64,000 nucleotides of DNA from CAZEQJ01 sp964514385 (GTDB taxonomy: Bacteria > Bacteroidota > Bacteroidia > Cytophagales > Cyclobacteriaceae), in NCBI GenBank assembly GCA_964514385.1, contig CAZEQJ010000009.1, forward strand, positions 62,001 through 126,000. The letters run 5' to 3'. Both the position numbers and the translations under genes were made by a program. The notes below the pieces were generated by a model that was not told the DNA's origin, did not search any database, and worked only from the letters and a program-made list of their open reading frames with translations. The stretch's first letter is position 1; each line of letters opens with the position of its first letter. Shown piece by piece: positions 14,992 through 23,957 of this stretch.

Positions 14992-17900
14992 TTAATTATT
15001 TTCTTCTGTTTCTTCACGACGCAATACGGCTCCGGTGTTTTCCGGGTTTTCCGGGTCTCCTCGCTCTTCCTGTCCCCGCTGACGTGCCTTTCTGAAGAGC
15101 TCCCTGACATTGTCGAAATTTTGCGACAGCTCGATACTAAATCCGGCAACGGTATTGGTTTGTTCAGCAATGACTGTTGCCGGAGTGGTACGGTTATACA
15201 TTTTGGCTTTCAGCTTACCATCCGGGGTCAGCAGATACTCCACCGTCCAGTCGCCGGCAATGGTGGCCACACTGGTTTCTACAGGTACCTGTCCGGTTTC
15301 GGTGGCGGTAGTTCCGTTGGTTACACCACCGGCGCGGGTGATGCGAAGCCGACCATCCAGAAAAGTGTAGGAAAGCCTGAGCTGGAAGGTGTTAAACGCC
15401 TCTTCATCCAGTGCCGCAAGGTCGATATCTACTTCCAGGTTCTGATCCACCTGACTTATCCAGTAGCTGAGCTGGTTTGAGATCAATTCCGACACTGAAT
15501 TTTCAATAGCATTGACGTTGCTGTTGGCAACACCACTGCTGAAGGCATTGGGGTAGGAGAGCCTGCGCAGAATCAACAAACTGAATATCTGGCGTTTCAG
15601 CTCCTGCTCATCATTTTCAAGGTTATTGATAAACTGATTCACCAGCAGGTCGAGGTTTTCGGTGCTTCCATCCGCGAGGGTAATGTTATTGGGGTAATCG
15701 GATATTCCTACTGTGAAGTCAATTTCCGGCGACATCAGATCACCCTGCAGATCCAGGATTACCTGAGCTGGGTATTTGCGCTTCAACGGAGGTACGTCAT
15801 AAATATCATCAACTTCACCATCGCCGCTGCCCTCATCTGCCGGGCTTACCTGGGGAAGTACATATTCAAGTGACGTAAGCTGGTTGTAAGATGCTTTAAG
15901 GTCCAGCTGCGCATTGTATGGGTCACCGCTCCATGTGATCGTGCCACCGGGTAACAGTTCAAATTCCTTATTGATAATATTGTAAAGGGTAAAATTATAC
16001 CCACCACTCTGTATGGTGTGGTTACCCACCATCGAAAATGCACCTTCGCTGTCGATCTGAAGATTCAGGCGGCCATCGCCACGAGCCCGGATGATATCAC
16101 CCGTTTTGATATCAAAGATGATCTCGGTGTAGGCGTCGGGTGTTACATTCAGGTCCAGATCGAGGTTTATGCCACTCAGGTCGACGGTCTTCACTACAGG
16201 CTCATCGTTTTTTTCTACATATGTGGAGTCTGTAAAGGACACAAAGGTGATGTAATCCTTCTGCTGCACATTCTGGCTGTAGTTTACCGGGATAAACAAC
16301 CGGGTGCCACGGTTGGAAGTGGCCTGTGCACGGATCAGCAGGTTGTTTGCCGGACCGGTGATCGACGCCGTGCCGGTGACCTGAGCCGACCCGTAGAAGT
16401 AATCATTCAGGCGAGCGGTTGTATTGAGAACTGAAAAATTGGTCATGGAAGCATTCAGGTCGAGCCTGATATTATTAAGGTCATTAAAATAAATGCTGCC
16501 ACCTAGGGTGCCGCGATCACCTTCCGTATCGGTGACGGCAATATTGTCAAGGGTAACCTTTTGCCTGTCAAAGAAAATCGGACCATCTAGCTTGTAGCTG
16601 GTATTGAGGTAGTTTACACGTATGTTACCCTGTTGTATTTTCCCGTTTCCCTCCACAATCGGGCGGTTGGGGCTCCCTGAAATAGAAAAATTGCCTGTCA
16701 ATGTGCCGGCCAGATTAGTGAAAATATCGTCGATAAAAGGTTCAATGATGTTGAGGTTGGCATCCTGAAATGTGGCATTCAGTTCAAGCGGATTATCCCC
16801 ATAGAGGCGGTAGTAGCCCTTTGTGGAGATAATATCTGTCCCTTCCCTGTTGATCAGGTAGTCAATATTGAACTGCCGGGCAGCGGTATCAAGATTGACA
16901 TAGCCATTGATATCGCCGACAAGAAAATTGGAAACGGATAAGCCGTATACATCGATTTTATTATCAAGTGAAATCCCATTGTACACATTACGAAGCGAAA
17001 TGTCGGCATTAAGTACACCGGACAGTTCTTTCCTTACCAGTCCATTGAGCACATCAAGTTCAAGATTTTCAATATTAATATCGAGCACCTGGTCCGCATC
17101 CTCACTGATTACTCCATCGATCCGCACTTTTTCTTTGCGCTGGCTGAATTGCAGATTCGAAATATTGATTTCCCTTCCCCTTACCGTGATGTTATTTCCA
17201 GGCAGCATCTTCCACGGAGCATCAAGGGCAAATATATTGCTGGGAGCGAAGCGAATCTGAAGGGAGTCCTCTCCAAAAGTAAGACCCCCCTTGAGGTCAA
17301 TAAAATGAGCCGAATCAAAAAATATTTCCTGATCGAAGGCTATGAGGGAGTCATTCCAGAAGGCATCTACCAGCAGGCTCCGGCTTTCATTGAGTTCACC
17401 AAGCTTTTGTGATTCTGAAAAGAAAAAAACCGCTGCCAGTACATCCAGATTATTCCGCAGCTTCGATGCGTTGATGTCCAGTTGATTATTGTACAGGGCA
17501 TAGTTTTCGTAGCTGATGGTGTCAATGTTGCCGTAAAAACGAAGGAAGTTTTCATCTCCTGTGATGAGCGTCCCCTCAAAGCTGGCATTTTCTGAAATAT
17601 ATACCGGGATATCCAGAAGCGACAGTATAGGATCGATATTCTTCAGGTTCAGCGTGTAATCAAGCTCTATAGACTCAGCTGCTTCGGCAATGGTGGTCAC
17701 ACTATCCGGGCGGTAAATGAAAACATTCAGATATTCCCGGATCAGGGCTTCCAGCGAAGGGGCCACATTGCTGTATGAGAAGGTGCCGGCAATATCTGCA
17801 TCGAGGTAACTGGACCCTAAATGAATAGATTTGCTAAGTCCCTGCTGCTTTTCAATACTCAGGCTTAATGTATCAATGTAGAGACTTCTGTCAGGAAGGA

Positions 17901-19575
17901 TAATCTGACTCTGGGACAGATAGGCTTTACCCTCGATACTGTCCGGCTCAAGTCCCCTGAAGTCGATATCGACCAGCGAACGGAAAAAGATGGTATCTTC
18001 AGTCAGGTTTATTTTATGAAAATTGACCGTATCGAAATTACCCAGCACTGATACAATTTCATTTCCCTCACGCAGGTCGATGACAGCATTGGACACAAAA
18101 CTCAGGTTGGGGTCTCGTATTTCCAGGTTACCATTAAAATAAGATTGGGCAAAAGAAGCATCAGTGCGGATATTGCTGTATGAATAATCGAGCAATTCGA
18201 GCTGGTCAAAGCTTGCCTCCAGATCAAAGCTGGCGTTTTCCAGGGTAAGGCCGCTGCCTGAAATATTACCTTTCATCGTGACCCGGCCCAGTTTGGGAAA
18301 ATCCAGAACCTTTCCAATCTGCAACTGATTGGTTTCCACATTTCCGCTGTACTGAAAGGGTGCTTGTTCCAGGATCTTTATGTTTACGTCGGTCGAAAGG
18401 TTACCCAGCGGGCTGGTAAAGTCACCGTAAGCCACGAAGTCAGTAAGAAACCCAACGTATTCACCTTCAAATTCCAGTTCAGGTATACCTGCAACAAACT
18501 TACGAGCATCAGCAGGCACAAAAGGAAGTAAATCAGGTTGTTCAAGGTGAGAGCTGGCAATACGCGCCTGAATAAATAATGCATCCGTCCGGGGCAGGCC
18601 ATCAATCCAGAAATTCCCGTTCAGGTAGGATTGTCCCAGACCTAATTTTACAGACTCGGTACGGATGTTACTTATCGGCCCGTAGATATCACCTTCTACA
18701 TACAGCGTTTGATCCAGTCCGTCAAAAACCGGTGTGAATGCTGCAAGATCCTTCGTTCCGATAAAGTCGCCGGCGTTGAGGTGCAGCTCCAGTGCCGCAC
18801 GGTTGATAAAATCCGCATAATCGTCCTTATCAAATACCTTTATCCTGAAGCTATTGGAAATGGAAGAGTTTGGCGTAGTAAGCTGCAAAGAGTCAAACCA
18901 TATACCATCGTCATGATGCGTAAAAAGCGTTTGCATGGAGCTGACCTGCACTCCCGAATATTTTTCAATGGCGGAGAGCGATTTCAGGAAAAAGCGGACG
19001 CTGTCTCCATATACATGGAGGCCACTGATTTCAGCCGTGATCTCATCTACAGTAAAAAGACTGCCATTGAATTCTCTGGTCATGCGGCCATTCCAGCGGT
19101 TGTTAAATGCATAGGTGGCCTTATCTAATGCAATATTGTCAATAATGACGGGCATAGGATCCTTCCTGACGCTGTCACTACTGGCAAAGGCCTTATTAAT
19201 GAAGTCGAGAAAAGTGAAATCCTTTTGATTTTCATTTCGGATAAAATCAATTTGCGCATCCTGCAGCCTGACAGCGTTGATATGCAGCCTTTTCCCCACC
19301 ATCAGCGAGATGAGGTCCAGGTCAGCATTAAGCTGATTGACCTCTACTACAGACGAATCTGACGGGTCATACAGGTAGATCTCCGTCGCGACCATGCGGT
19401 CAAACCACGTTAGGTTTACATATCCTATTTCGATACGATAACCTGTATCACCTGCTATGCTTTTGGCAAGTTTTTGTAAAATTGTGGTTTGAACATACGG
19501 TATCTGGATGATAAGTATAGCGGTAAGCAGCAAACCAAGGAGGGAAGCCACTACCCATAACAGTATCCGGAACAC
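14992..19575 (-). CDS. tamB: TamB-like inner-membrane / periplasmic lipid-transfer or translocation protein
   Basis: This 1527-aa AsmA/TamB (DUF490) protein has an N-terminal transmembrane anchor (residues ~3-28, with VVASLLGLLLTAILIIQIPY), then a very long beta-groove region of repeated N-x-D-x-x-L-x-L-type strands. The C-terminal TamB domain lies at ~1130-1480 (SGGYNFTLYNIINKEFELLP ... QVILDLQGDLMSPEIDF). It spans the periplasm and works with an Omp85 partner in outer-membrane protein or lipid delivery. The start codon is GTG at 19575 (MFRILLW). Its start is only 35 bp from the divergent tsaD start, so the two promoters overlap. Confidence 0.92.
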   Translation of the reverse strand: MFRILLWVVASLLGLLLTAILIIQIPYVQTTILQKLAKSIAGDTGYRIEIGYVNLTWFDRMVATEIYLYDPSDSSVVEVNQLNADLDLISLMVGKRLHINAVRLQDAQIDFIRNENQKDFTFLDFINKAFASSDSVRKDPMPVIIDNIALDKATYAFNNRWNGRMTREFNGSLFTVDEITAEISGLHVYGDSVRFFLKSLSAIEKYSGVQVSSMQTLFTHHDDGIWFDSLQLTTPNSSISNSFRIKVFDKDDYADFINRAALELHLNAGDFIGTKDLAAFTPVFDGLDQTLYVEGDIYGPISNIRTESVKLGLGQSYLNGNFWIDGLPRTDALFIQARIASSHLEQPDLLPFVPADARKFVAGIPELEFEGEYVGFLTDFVAYGDFTSPLGNLSTDVNIKILEQAPFQYSGNVETNQLQIGKVLDFPKLGRVTMKGNISGSGLTLENASFDLEASFDQLELLDYSYSNIRTDASFAQSYFNGNLEIRDPNLSFVSNAVIDLREGNEIVSVLGNFDTVNFHKINLTEDTIFFRSLVDIDFRGLEPDSIEGKAYLSQSQIILPDRSLYIDTLSLSIEKQQGLSKSIHLGSSYLDADIAGTFSYSNVAPSLEALIREYLNVFIYRPDSVTTIAEAAESIELDYTLNLKNIDPILSLLDIPVYISENASFEGTLITGDENFLRFYGNIDTISYENYALYNNQLDINASKLRNNLDVLAAVFFFSESQKLGELNESRSLLVDAFWNDSLIAFDQEIFFDSAHFIDLKGGLTFGEDSLQIRFAPSNIFALDAPWKMLPGNNITVRGREINISNLQFSQRKEKVRIDGVISEDADQVLDINIENLELDVLNGLVRKELSGVLNADISLRNVYNGISLDNKIDVYGLSVSNFLVGDINGYVNLDTAARQFNIDYLINREGTDIISTKGYYRLYGDNPLELNATFQDANLNIIEPFIDDIFTNLAGTLTGNFSISGSPNRPIVEGNGKIQQGNIRVNYLNTSYKLDGPIFFDRQKVTLDNIAVTDTEGDRGTLGGSIYFNDLNNIRLDLNASMTNFSVLNTTARLNDYFYGSAQVTGTASITGPANNLLIRAQATSNRGTRLFIPVNYSQNVQQKDYITFVSFTDSTYVEKNDEPVVKTVDLSGINLDLDLNVTPDAYTEIIFDIKTGDIIRARGDGRLNLQIDSEGAFSMVGNHTIQSGGYNFTLYNIINKEFELLPGGTITWSGDPYNAQLDLKASYNQLTSLEYVLPQVSPADEGSGDGEVDDIYDVPPLKRKYPAQVILDLQGDLMSPEIDFTVGISDYPNNITLADGSTENLDLLVNQFINNLENDEQELKRQIFSLLILRRLSYPNAFSSGVANSNVNAIENSVSELISNQLSYWISQVDQNLEVDIDLAALDEEAFNTFQLRLSYTFLDGRLRITRAGGVTNGTTATETGQVPVETSVATIAGDWTVEYLLTPDGKLKAKMYNRTTPATVIAEQTNTVAGFSIELSQNFDNVRELFRKARQRGQEERGDPENPENTGAVLRREETEENN

Positions 19576-19587
19576 TTGACGATATCG

Positions 19588-19595
19588 TACGTTTG
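19588..19595 (+). promoter_or_regulatory. -7 element (TAcgTTTG) of tsaD
   Basis: This exact match to TAnnTTTG ends 15 bp before the tsaD ATG at 19611, in the 35-bp gap between the divergent tamB and tsaD genes. No clear -33 motif was found at the usual distance. Confidence 0.5.
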
Positions 19596-19610
19596 TAGTT
19601 TTTATCGCTT

Positions 19611-20615
19611 ATGAGTTTAACAATTCTTGCTATCGAGTCATCCTGTGATGATACCTCTGCTTCAGTAGTGGTAGATGGTGTTATAAAGAGCAACTTCATT
19701 GCCAATCAGAGTATACACGAATCCTATGGAGGTGTTGTTCCTGAACTGGCCAGCAGAGACCACCAAAAAAATATCGTACCCGTCGTTCATCAGGCCCTGG
19801 CGTCGGCAAAGGTAGCGAAAACTGATGTAAATGCGGTAGCTTTTACTCAAGGTCCCGGGCTTTTGGGGTCTCTTATGGTGGGTGCCAGCTTCGCTAAGTC
19901 GCTTGCCTACCGACTGGGCATACCGCTGATCGGTGTTCACCACATGAAAGCCCATATATTATCACATTTTATTGATGAGCCGCATCCGGAGTTCCCCTTT
20001 CTCTGTCTTACCATAAGTGGAGGGCATACGCAGCTTGTGATGGTCCACGACTACCACCAGATGGAGGTGATCGGGACGACGCGGGACGATGCCGTAGGTG
20101 AGGCTTTCGACAAGGGAGCTAAACTACTCGGGCTACCCTATCCGGGTGGTCCCCATATCGACAGGCTGGCAAGCAAGGGTGACCCTTTACGCTTTGAATT
20201 CCCGCAAAGTGAAATGCCCGACTATGACTATTCTTTCAGTGGCATAAAAACGGCGCTTCTCTATTTCATCCGGGACCAGGAAAAGAGGGATAACGCCTTT
20301 GTACAACAACACATACATGATATTGCCGCTTCTTATCAGCATACCCTCACACTTATGCTTACACATAAGCTCAGGAAGGCATTAGTGAAATTTCGCCCAA
20401 AAGGACTTGCCGTAGCTGGTGGTGTTGCGGCCAATAGCTACATACGAAAGGAAATAAAAACATTGGGCGATTCGCTTGATATTCCCGTGTTTATACCAAA
20501 ATTTGAATATTGCACGGATAACGCAGCCATGGTGGCCATAGCGGCGTATTATCTTTATCAGAAAGGTATATTTGAAGGGTTGGAGGCCATACCGAAACCG
20601 AGAATGCAATTTTAA
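19611..20615 (+). CDS. tsaD: tRNA N6-adenosine threonylcarbamoyltransferase
   Basis: This 334-aa Kae1/TsaD protein starts LTILAIESSCDDTSASVV. The metal-binding motif HHMKAHILSHF lies near 110-120, F-T-Q-G-P-G-L-L-G-S-L-M-V-G near 80, C-L-T-I-S-G-G-H-T-Q-L near 132 and D-N-A-A-M-V-A near 302. It transfers the threonylcarbamoyl group from TC-AMP to A37 of ANN-decoding tRNAs, together with TsaB and TsaE. The length is usual for the family. It is followed without a gap by smpB (TAA-ATG), forming a tsaD-smpB-NlpC/P60 run. Confidence 0.97.
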   Translation: MSLTILAIESSCDDTSASVVVDGVIKSNFIANQSIHESYGGVVPELASRDHQKNIVPVVHQALASAKVAKTDVNAVAFTQGPGLLGSLMVGASFAKSLAYRLGIPLIGVHHMKAHILSHFIDEPHPEFPFLCLTISGGHTQLVMVHDYHQMEVIGTTRDDAVGEAFDKGAKLLGLPYPGGPHIDRLASKGDPLRFEFPQSEMPDYDYSFSGIKTALLYFIRDQEKRDNAFVQQHIHDIAASYQHTLTLMLTHKLRKALVKFRPKGLAVAGGVAANSYIRKEIKTLGDSLDIPVFIPKFEYCTDNAAMVAIAAYYLYQKGIFEGLEAIPKPRMQF

Positions 20616-21080
20616 ATGGCGAAACAGGAGAGATTTAAAAAGGATATTTCATTAAAAAACAGGAAGGCATCGTTTGACTATGAATTTCTGGATACCTACA
20701 CGGCGGGCATACAGCTGAGAGGTACGGAAATTAAGTCAATACGTGAAAGTAAGGTGAGTTTTCATGATGCTTTTTGTGTGTTTTTCCGGGGAGAGTTATA
20801 TGTTCGCAACCTTCATATTGCGCCGTACACGGAAGCCACTCACTTCAACCATGAGGAAACCCGTGACAGAAAGCTATTACTCAAGAAACAGGAGCTCAGC
20901 AAGATTGAGGCTAAGACGGAAGATAAGGGGCTGACGATCATTCCGACCAGGATATTTATCAATGACCGCGGACTTGCAAAGATCAATATTGCAGTAGCGC
21001 GGGGTAAAAAGAAGTTCGACAAGCGGGAAAGTATAAAAGAGAAAGACGTAAAAAGAGAACTGCAACGAATGAAATTGTAA
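20616..21080 (+). CDS. smpB: SsrA-binding protein
   Basis: This 154-aa protein shows the SmpB OB-fold pattern: FKKDISLKNRKASFDYEFLD, G-I-Q-L-R-G-T-E-I-K-S-I-R near 35-45, F-H-D-A-F, and a lysine-rich tail (KREL-Q-R-M-K-L). It binds tmRNA and the decoding centre to rescue stalled ribosomes. Start and stop codons abut those of its neighbours exactly (TAA-ATG on both sides), so expression is coupled to tsaD and the NlpC/P60 gene. Confidence 0.97.
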   Translation: MAKQERFKKDISLKNRKASFDYEFLDTYTAGIQLRGTEIKSIRESKVSFHDAFCVFFRGELYVRNLHIAPYTEATHFNHEETRDRKLLLKKQELSKIEAKTEDKGLTIIPTRIFINDRGLAKINIAVARGKKKFDKRESIKEKDVKRELQRMKL

Positions 21081-21863
21081 ATGGAACTAAACCACGGCAT
21101 CACTCGCATGAGTGTCATCTGCGTTCGCTCCACACCGAGTGATAAGGCAGAATTAATAACCCAGCTATTGTTTGGGCAGATCTATACTGTGATTTCCTAT
21201 TCCGACGACAGGAAATGGCTTTACATCAGGATCGAAGAGGATGGAATGGAAGGATGGATTGATGTGAAGCAGGTCCATTTCATTGAAGAGGCCTTTTTTG
21301 AATACCAGAAATCTGTAGAACATAAAATATCGCTGGACATATCGTCTACGTTGCTTATCCGCAAGCAGTCTATACCCATCACGATGGGGAGTATACTTCC
21401 CTTCACAGAAAGCGGGCTGTTTCAGGATGAGGTGCAGGTAGCCTACAACGGCTTGTCCAAACCGGATTCACAGCGACGCGACAGCGAATTTCTGCTTGAG
21501 CAGGCAACACGACTGCTGGGCGTACCTTATATGTGGGGAGGGAAAACGCCCTTTGGTATCGACTGTAGCGGATTTACACAGCTGATATACCGTGTAGCAG
21601 GGTATAAGCTGAAAAGAGATTCGTACCAGCAGGCCGAACAGGGAAAAACAATTGAGACGCTGGATGATGCCCATCCCGGTGACCTCCTTTTCTTTGCCAC
21701 TGATGGAAAAGTGAATCACGTGGGAATTTTTTACGGTGAAGGCAGGGTTATACATGCTAGCGGGATGGTACGGCTCGACGAAATTACGTCCGAAGGTATC
21801 ATCCACACAGAAACCAAGGTTTTAACCCATAATTTATTTCGGATTAAACGCCTTTTGTCGTAA
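21081..21863 (+). CDS. NlpC/P60 peptidase with SH3-like domains
   Basis: This 260-aa cell-wall peptidase has an N-terminal bacterial SH3-like region (~10-70, with W-L-Y-I-R-I-E-E-D-G and E-G-W-I-D) and a second SH3-like segment (~75-130). The C-terminal NlpC/P60 domain starts with L-G-V-P-Y-M-W-G-G and has catalytic Cys162 (DCSGFTQ) and His213 (NHVGIF), plus I-H-A-S-G. These enzymes cleave peptides in peptidoglycan, usually between D-Glu and DAP. No clear signal peptide is visible, which fits recycling of muropeptides in the cytoplasm, as with YkfC-like enzymes. That location is an inference. Confidence 0.9.
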   Translation: MELNHGITRMSVICVRSTPSDKAELITQLLFGQIYTVISYSDDRKWLYIRIEEDGMEGWIDVKQVHFIEEAFFEYQKSVEHKISLDISSTLLIRKQSIPITMGSILPFTESGLFQDEVQVAYNGLSKPDSQRRDSEFLLEQATRLLGVPYMWGGKTPFGIDCSGFTQLIYRVAGYKLKRDSYQQAEQGKTIETLDDAHPGDLLFFATDGKVNHVGIFYGEGRVIHASGMVRLDEITSEGIIHTETKVLTHNLFRIKRLLS

Positions 21864-21875
21864 TTTTCACTTCTG

Positions 21876-22391
21876 ATGAGTTTGAAAAGAAATGTATTGG
21901 TTCTTAATCAGGACTATTCGCCGATGTCTATCTGCAATGTAGAAAAGGCGTTTATTTTGATATTTCTAAAAAAAGCAGAACTCATCGCCGAGGCGGAAGA
22001 TGCCTCCCTGCGTACCGTTGACCGCTCCTTTCCCATGCCAAGTGTTGTCAGGTTAAACCGGTATATCAGCCTTCCCTATCGTGGCGTTGTGCTGAGCCGA
22101 CATAATATTTTCAAAAGGGACGGCTTTGAATGCCAGTATTGCGGCACCTCCAGGGACCTGACCATTGACCATATCATTCCGCGCAGTAAGGGTGGGGGAG
22201 ATGGCTGGAAAAACCTGGTAACGGCGTGTCGTCATTGTAACGCCAAAAAAGGTGATCGCAGCCCGGAGGAAGCAGGTATGAAACTCAAAAAAATACCGGC
22301 CAAGCCATCATATATCATGTTTTTAAAAGAGCTGGGCAATGGCAACGGAGCCATAAAGGACTGGGAACCATATTTAAGGGTAAGCGCCTGA
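21876..22391 (+). CDS. HNH endonuclease family protein
   Basis: This 171-aa protein has an N-terminal beta-rich part (VLVLNQDYSPMSICNVEKA) and a C-terminal HNH domain: C-Q-Y-C-G, L-T-I-D-H-I-I-P-R-S-K-G-G, W-K-N-L-V-T-A-C-R-H-C-N. The four cysteines bind structural zinc, and D-H plus the later N and H make up the beta-beta-alpha-metal site. This group is widespread in bacterial chromosomes as a stand-alone housekeeping gene. Its biological role is not established and it need not be selfish. It starts 12 bp after the NlpC/P60 stop on the same strand. Confidence 0.88.
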   Translation: MSLKRNVLVLNQDYSPMSICNVEKAFILIFLKKAELIAEAEDASLRTVDRSFPMPSVVRLNRYISLPYRGVVLSRHNIFKRDGFECQYCGTSRDLTIDHIIPRSKGGGDGWKNLVTACRHCNAKKGDRSPEEAGMKLKKIPAKPSYIMFLKELGNGNGAIKDWEPYLRVSA

Positions 22392-22439
22392 CAAAATGGT
22401 ACTTCTTAATTTCAGAATCAGATTTTAAAGCAAAAGATA

Positions 22440-23021
22440 ATGAATATGGCATCCAATGAGAATGCACGGATTGAACTACCGCTTAACGTCACAGCACCTG
22501 ATTTTTCACTTGTTGACATTTATGACCGTGAGGTGACATTAAGCAAATACCGTGGCAAGAAAATGTTTATCGGCTTTTTTCGGCATGCCGGATGCCCTTT
22601 CTGTAATCTTCGGGTGCATTTTCTGCAAAAGCAACGCGAAATGCTGCAAGAGCGCAACATGGAAATGATTTTCTTTTTCCAGTCCTCCGCATCCCTCCTG
22701 AAGTCCAGTATTTTTCACAGGGAAATCAACCCTATTCCCGTCATTGCAGACCCTGAAAGAGTGACGTATCAGACCTATGGTATTGAGGATTCCACCCTCA
22801 AATCCATCCAAAGTCACCTTACCCAGTTCCTGGTAACGGCTATTCGGGCAAGACAGCAAAAAGTACCTACCCACCTGATGAAAAGCGGTGAGTCTTTTGG
22901 TGCAATGCCGGCGGAGTTTTTGCTGGATGAGGAGTTGATCATCCGAAAACTCCATTATAGTAATGGTTTAAATGACCGGATGGAAATCCGGCATATCCTA
23001 GATTTTGCTGAAGGTACCTAA
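22440..23021 (+). CDS. Peroxiredoxin-like (AhpC/TSA) protein
   Basis: This 193-aa thioredoxin-fold protein starts with the AhpC/TSA pattern LNVTAPDFSLVDIYDREVTL. The active-site stretch F-R-H-A-G-C-P-F-C-N-L-R lies near residue 58, giving a C-x-x-C pair in place of the usual single peroxidatic Cys of classic 2-Cys enzymes. This matches the peroxiredoxin-like PRXL2/AhpC-TSA_2 group, expected to reduce peroxides or disulfides. A second ATG at 22446 (MASNEN) is an equally good start. The stop overlaps that of the convergent barrel protein by 4 bp. Confidence 0.8.
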   Translation: MNMASNENARIELPLNVTAPDFSLVDIYDREVTLSKYRGKKMFIGFFRHAGCPFCNLRVHFLQKQREMLQERNMEMIFFFQSSASLLKSSIFHREINPIPVIADPERVTYQTYGIEDSTLKSIQSHLTQFLVTAIRARQQKVPTHLMKSGESFGAMPAEFLLDEELIIRKLHYSNGLNDRMEIRHILDFAEGT

Positions 23022-23641
23022 AACAATGATTTTGCCGAGCCAAAAGCAAAGCCAAAGGTAACCTCTACCATGCCAAATACGGTCAGGGATGAATCCTCTC
23101 TGGGGTCATTGTCATTCTGTGCCCATGAACTTGAAGGATTGGCATAATCCCAGTTGTAGAAATCGCTGGCGCCGCCAAAAAAACCACCAAGATTGATGAA
23201 AAAACCATCGCTCATGTTAAAACGGTAGCCGCCGTTAAAGGCATAGATGATGGTGTTGCTGTTGCGATACCATTCCCAGTCCTGACCTGATGCGTATACA
23301 TTGTAGGAAGGTTCATACTCCAGTAAAAAACCGAAATAGGGCCTGTTCTGGCCGTCACCAAGCAGCCTGATAATGCCACCGCCGATACCAATTCCGGTTA
23401 GTTCATCCAGGGGATCCTCCGTGGCCCTCACCACATAACTCAGCAACCCGAGCGGTGTAGCCCGAAGATGTGTATTCAGGATCAGGTTGTCAGATAACCC
23501 GAATTCTGCATTAAATATGGGGCCGAACTGAACAAAGCCCAGCGGATTTACCGAGGCAGCAAACTTAGGCGCATCGCCGTCCTGTGCCATCGTGAGGGAG
23601 GAGCAAAACAAGGGTATCAATAGAATGAATAGTCGTTTCAT
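23018..23641 (-). CDS. Outer-membrane beta-barrel-like protein
   Basis: This 207-aa protein is not assigned to a named family. The ATG at 23641 gives a clear signal peptide (MKRLFILLIPLFCSSLTMAQ). Upstream in-frame codons add 97 residues that look non-coding. The mature part alternates glycine-, aromatic- and polar-rich strands (G-F-V-Q-F-G-P-I-F-N-A-E-F-G-L, Y-F-G-F-L-L-E-Y-E, F-F-I-N-L-G-G-F-F-G-G) and ends with Phe, as outer-membrane barrels do. About eight strands would fit the length. Export through Sec and insertion by BAM is inferred. Confidence 0.7.
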   Translation of the reverse strand: MKRLFILLIPLFCSSLTMAQDGDAPKFAASVNPLGFVQFGPIFNAEFGLSDNLILNTHLRATPLGLLSYVVRATEDPLDELTGIGIGGGIIRLLGDGQNRPYFGFLLEYEPSYNVYASGQDWEWYRNSNTIIYAFNGGYRFNMSDGFFINLGGFFGGASDFYNWDYANPSSSWAQNDNDPREDSSLTVFGMVEVTFGFAFGSAKSLF

Positions 23642-23848
23642 AGCTGATTTTTTCAAATAAAAATAATAAATAATCCGTTGAGATGTGTATCCCGGGCAGG
23701 AAGTAACCATTTCTTTACATGCGGACATTGTAAATCCACGGATAGAAAACGAGCTGTAAAGAACTTCCATTATGTGTTTTTGATCAGATTTCCGGCATCT
23801 CGAAGCCTGCATTATTAGCTTCAGGTGTTTAAAATCTAGAAATTTTGC

Positions 23849-23891
23849 TACCTTTGCACTCCCATTTGGGTAAATGGGTCCGCGAAGCGGA
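23849..23891 (+). promoter_or_regulatory. rpsA promoter -7 element and two leader hairpins
   Basis: TACCTTTG (23849-23856) fits TAnnTTTG. Directly downstream come two perfect hairpins: CCCATTT-gggt-AAATGGG (23861-23878) and TCCGC-gaa-GCGGA (23879-23891). About 65 nt of leader follow before the ATG at 23958. Ribosomal protein S1 genes are autoregulated through leader structure in some bacteria. A similar role here is only suggested. Confidence 0.5.
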
Positions 23892-23957
23892 ATTGTAGGA
23901 CAAAACCTGATGTCGAACTCATCCGCCGGCATCTGGAAATAAGGATGAATTTACATT

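Noticed and set aside
23642..23932. 97-codon N-terminal extension of the barrel protein
   Set aside because: The signal peptide begins at 23641, and the extension overlaps the rpsA promoter region.
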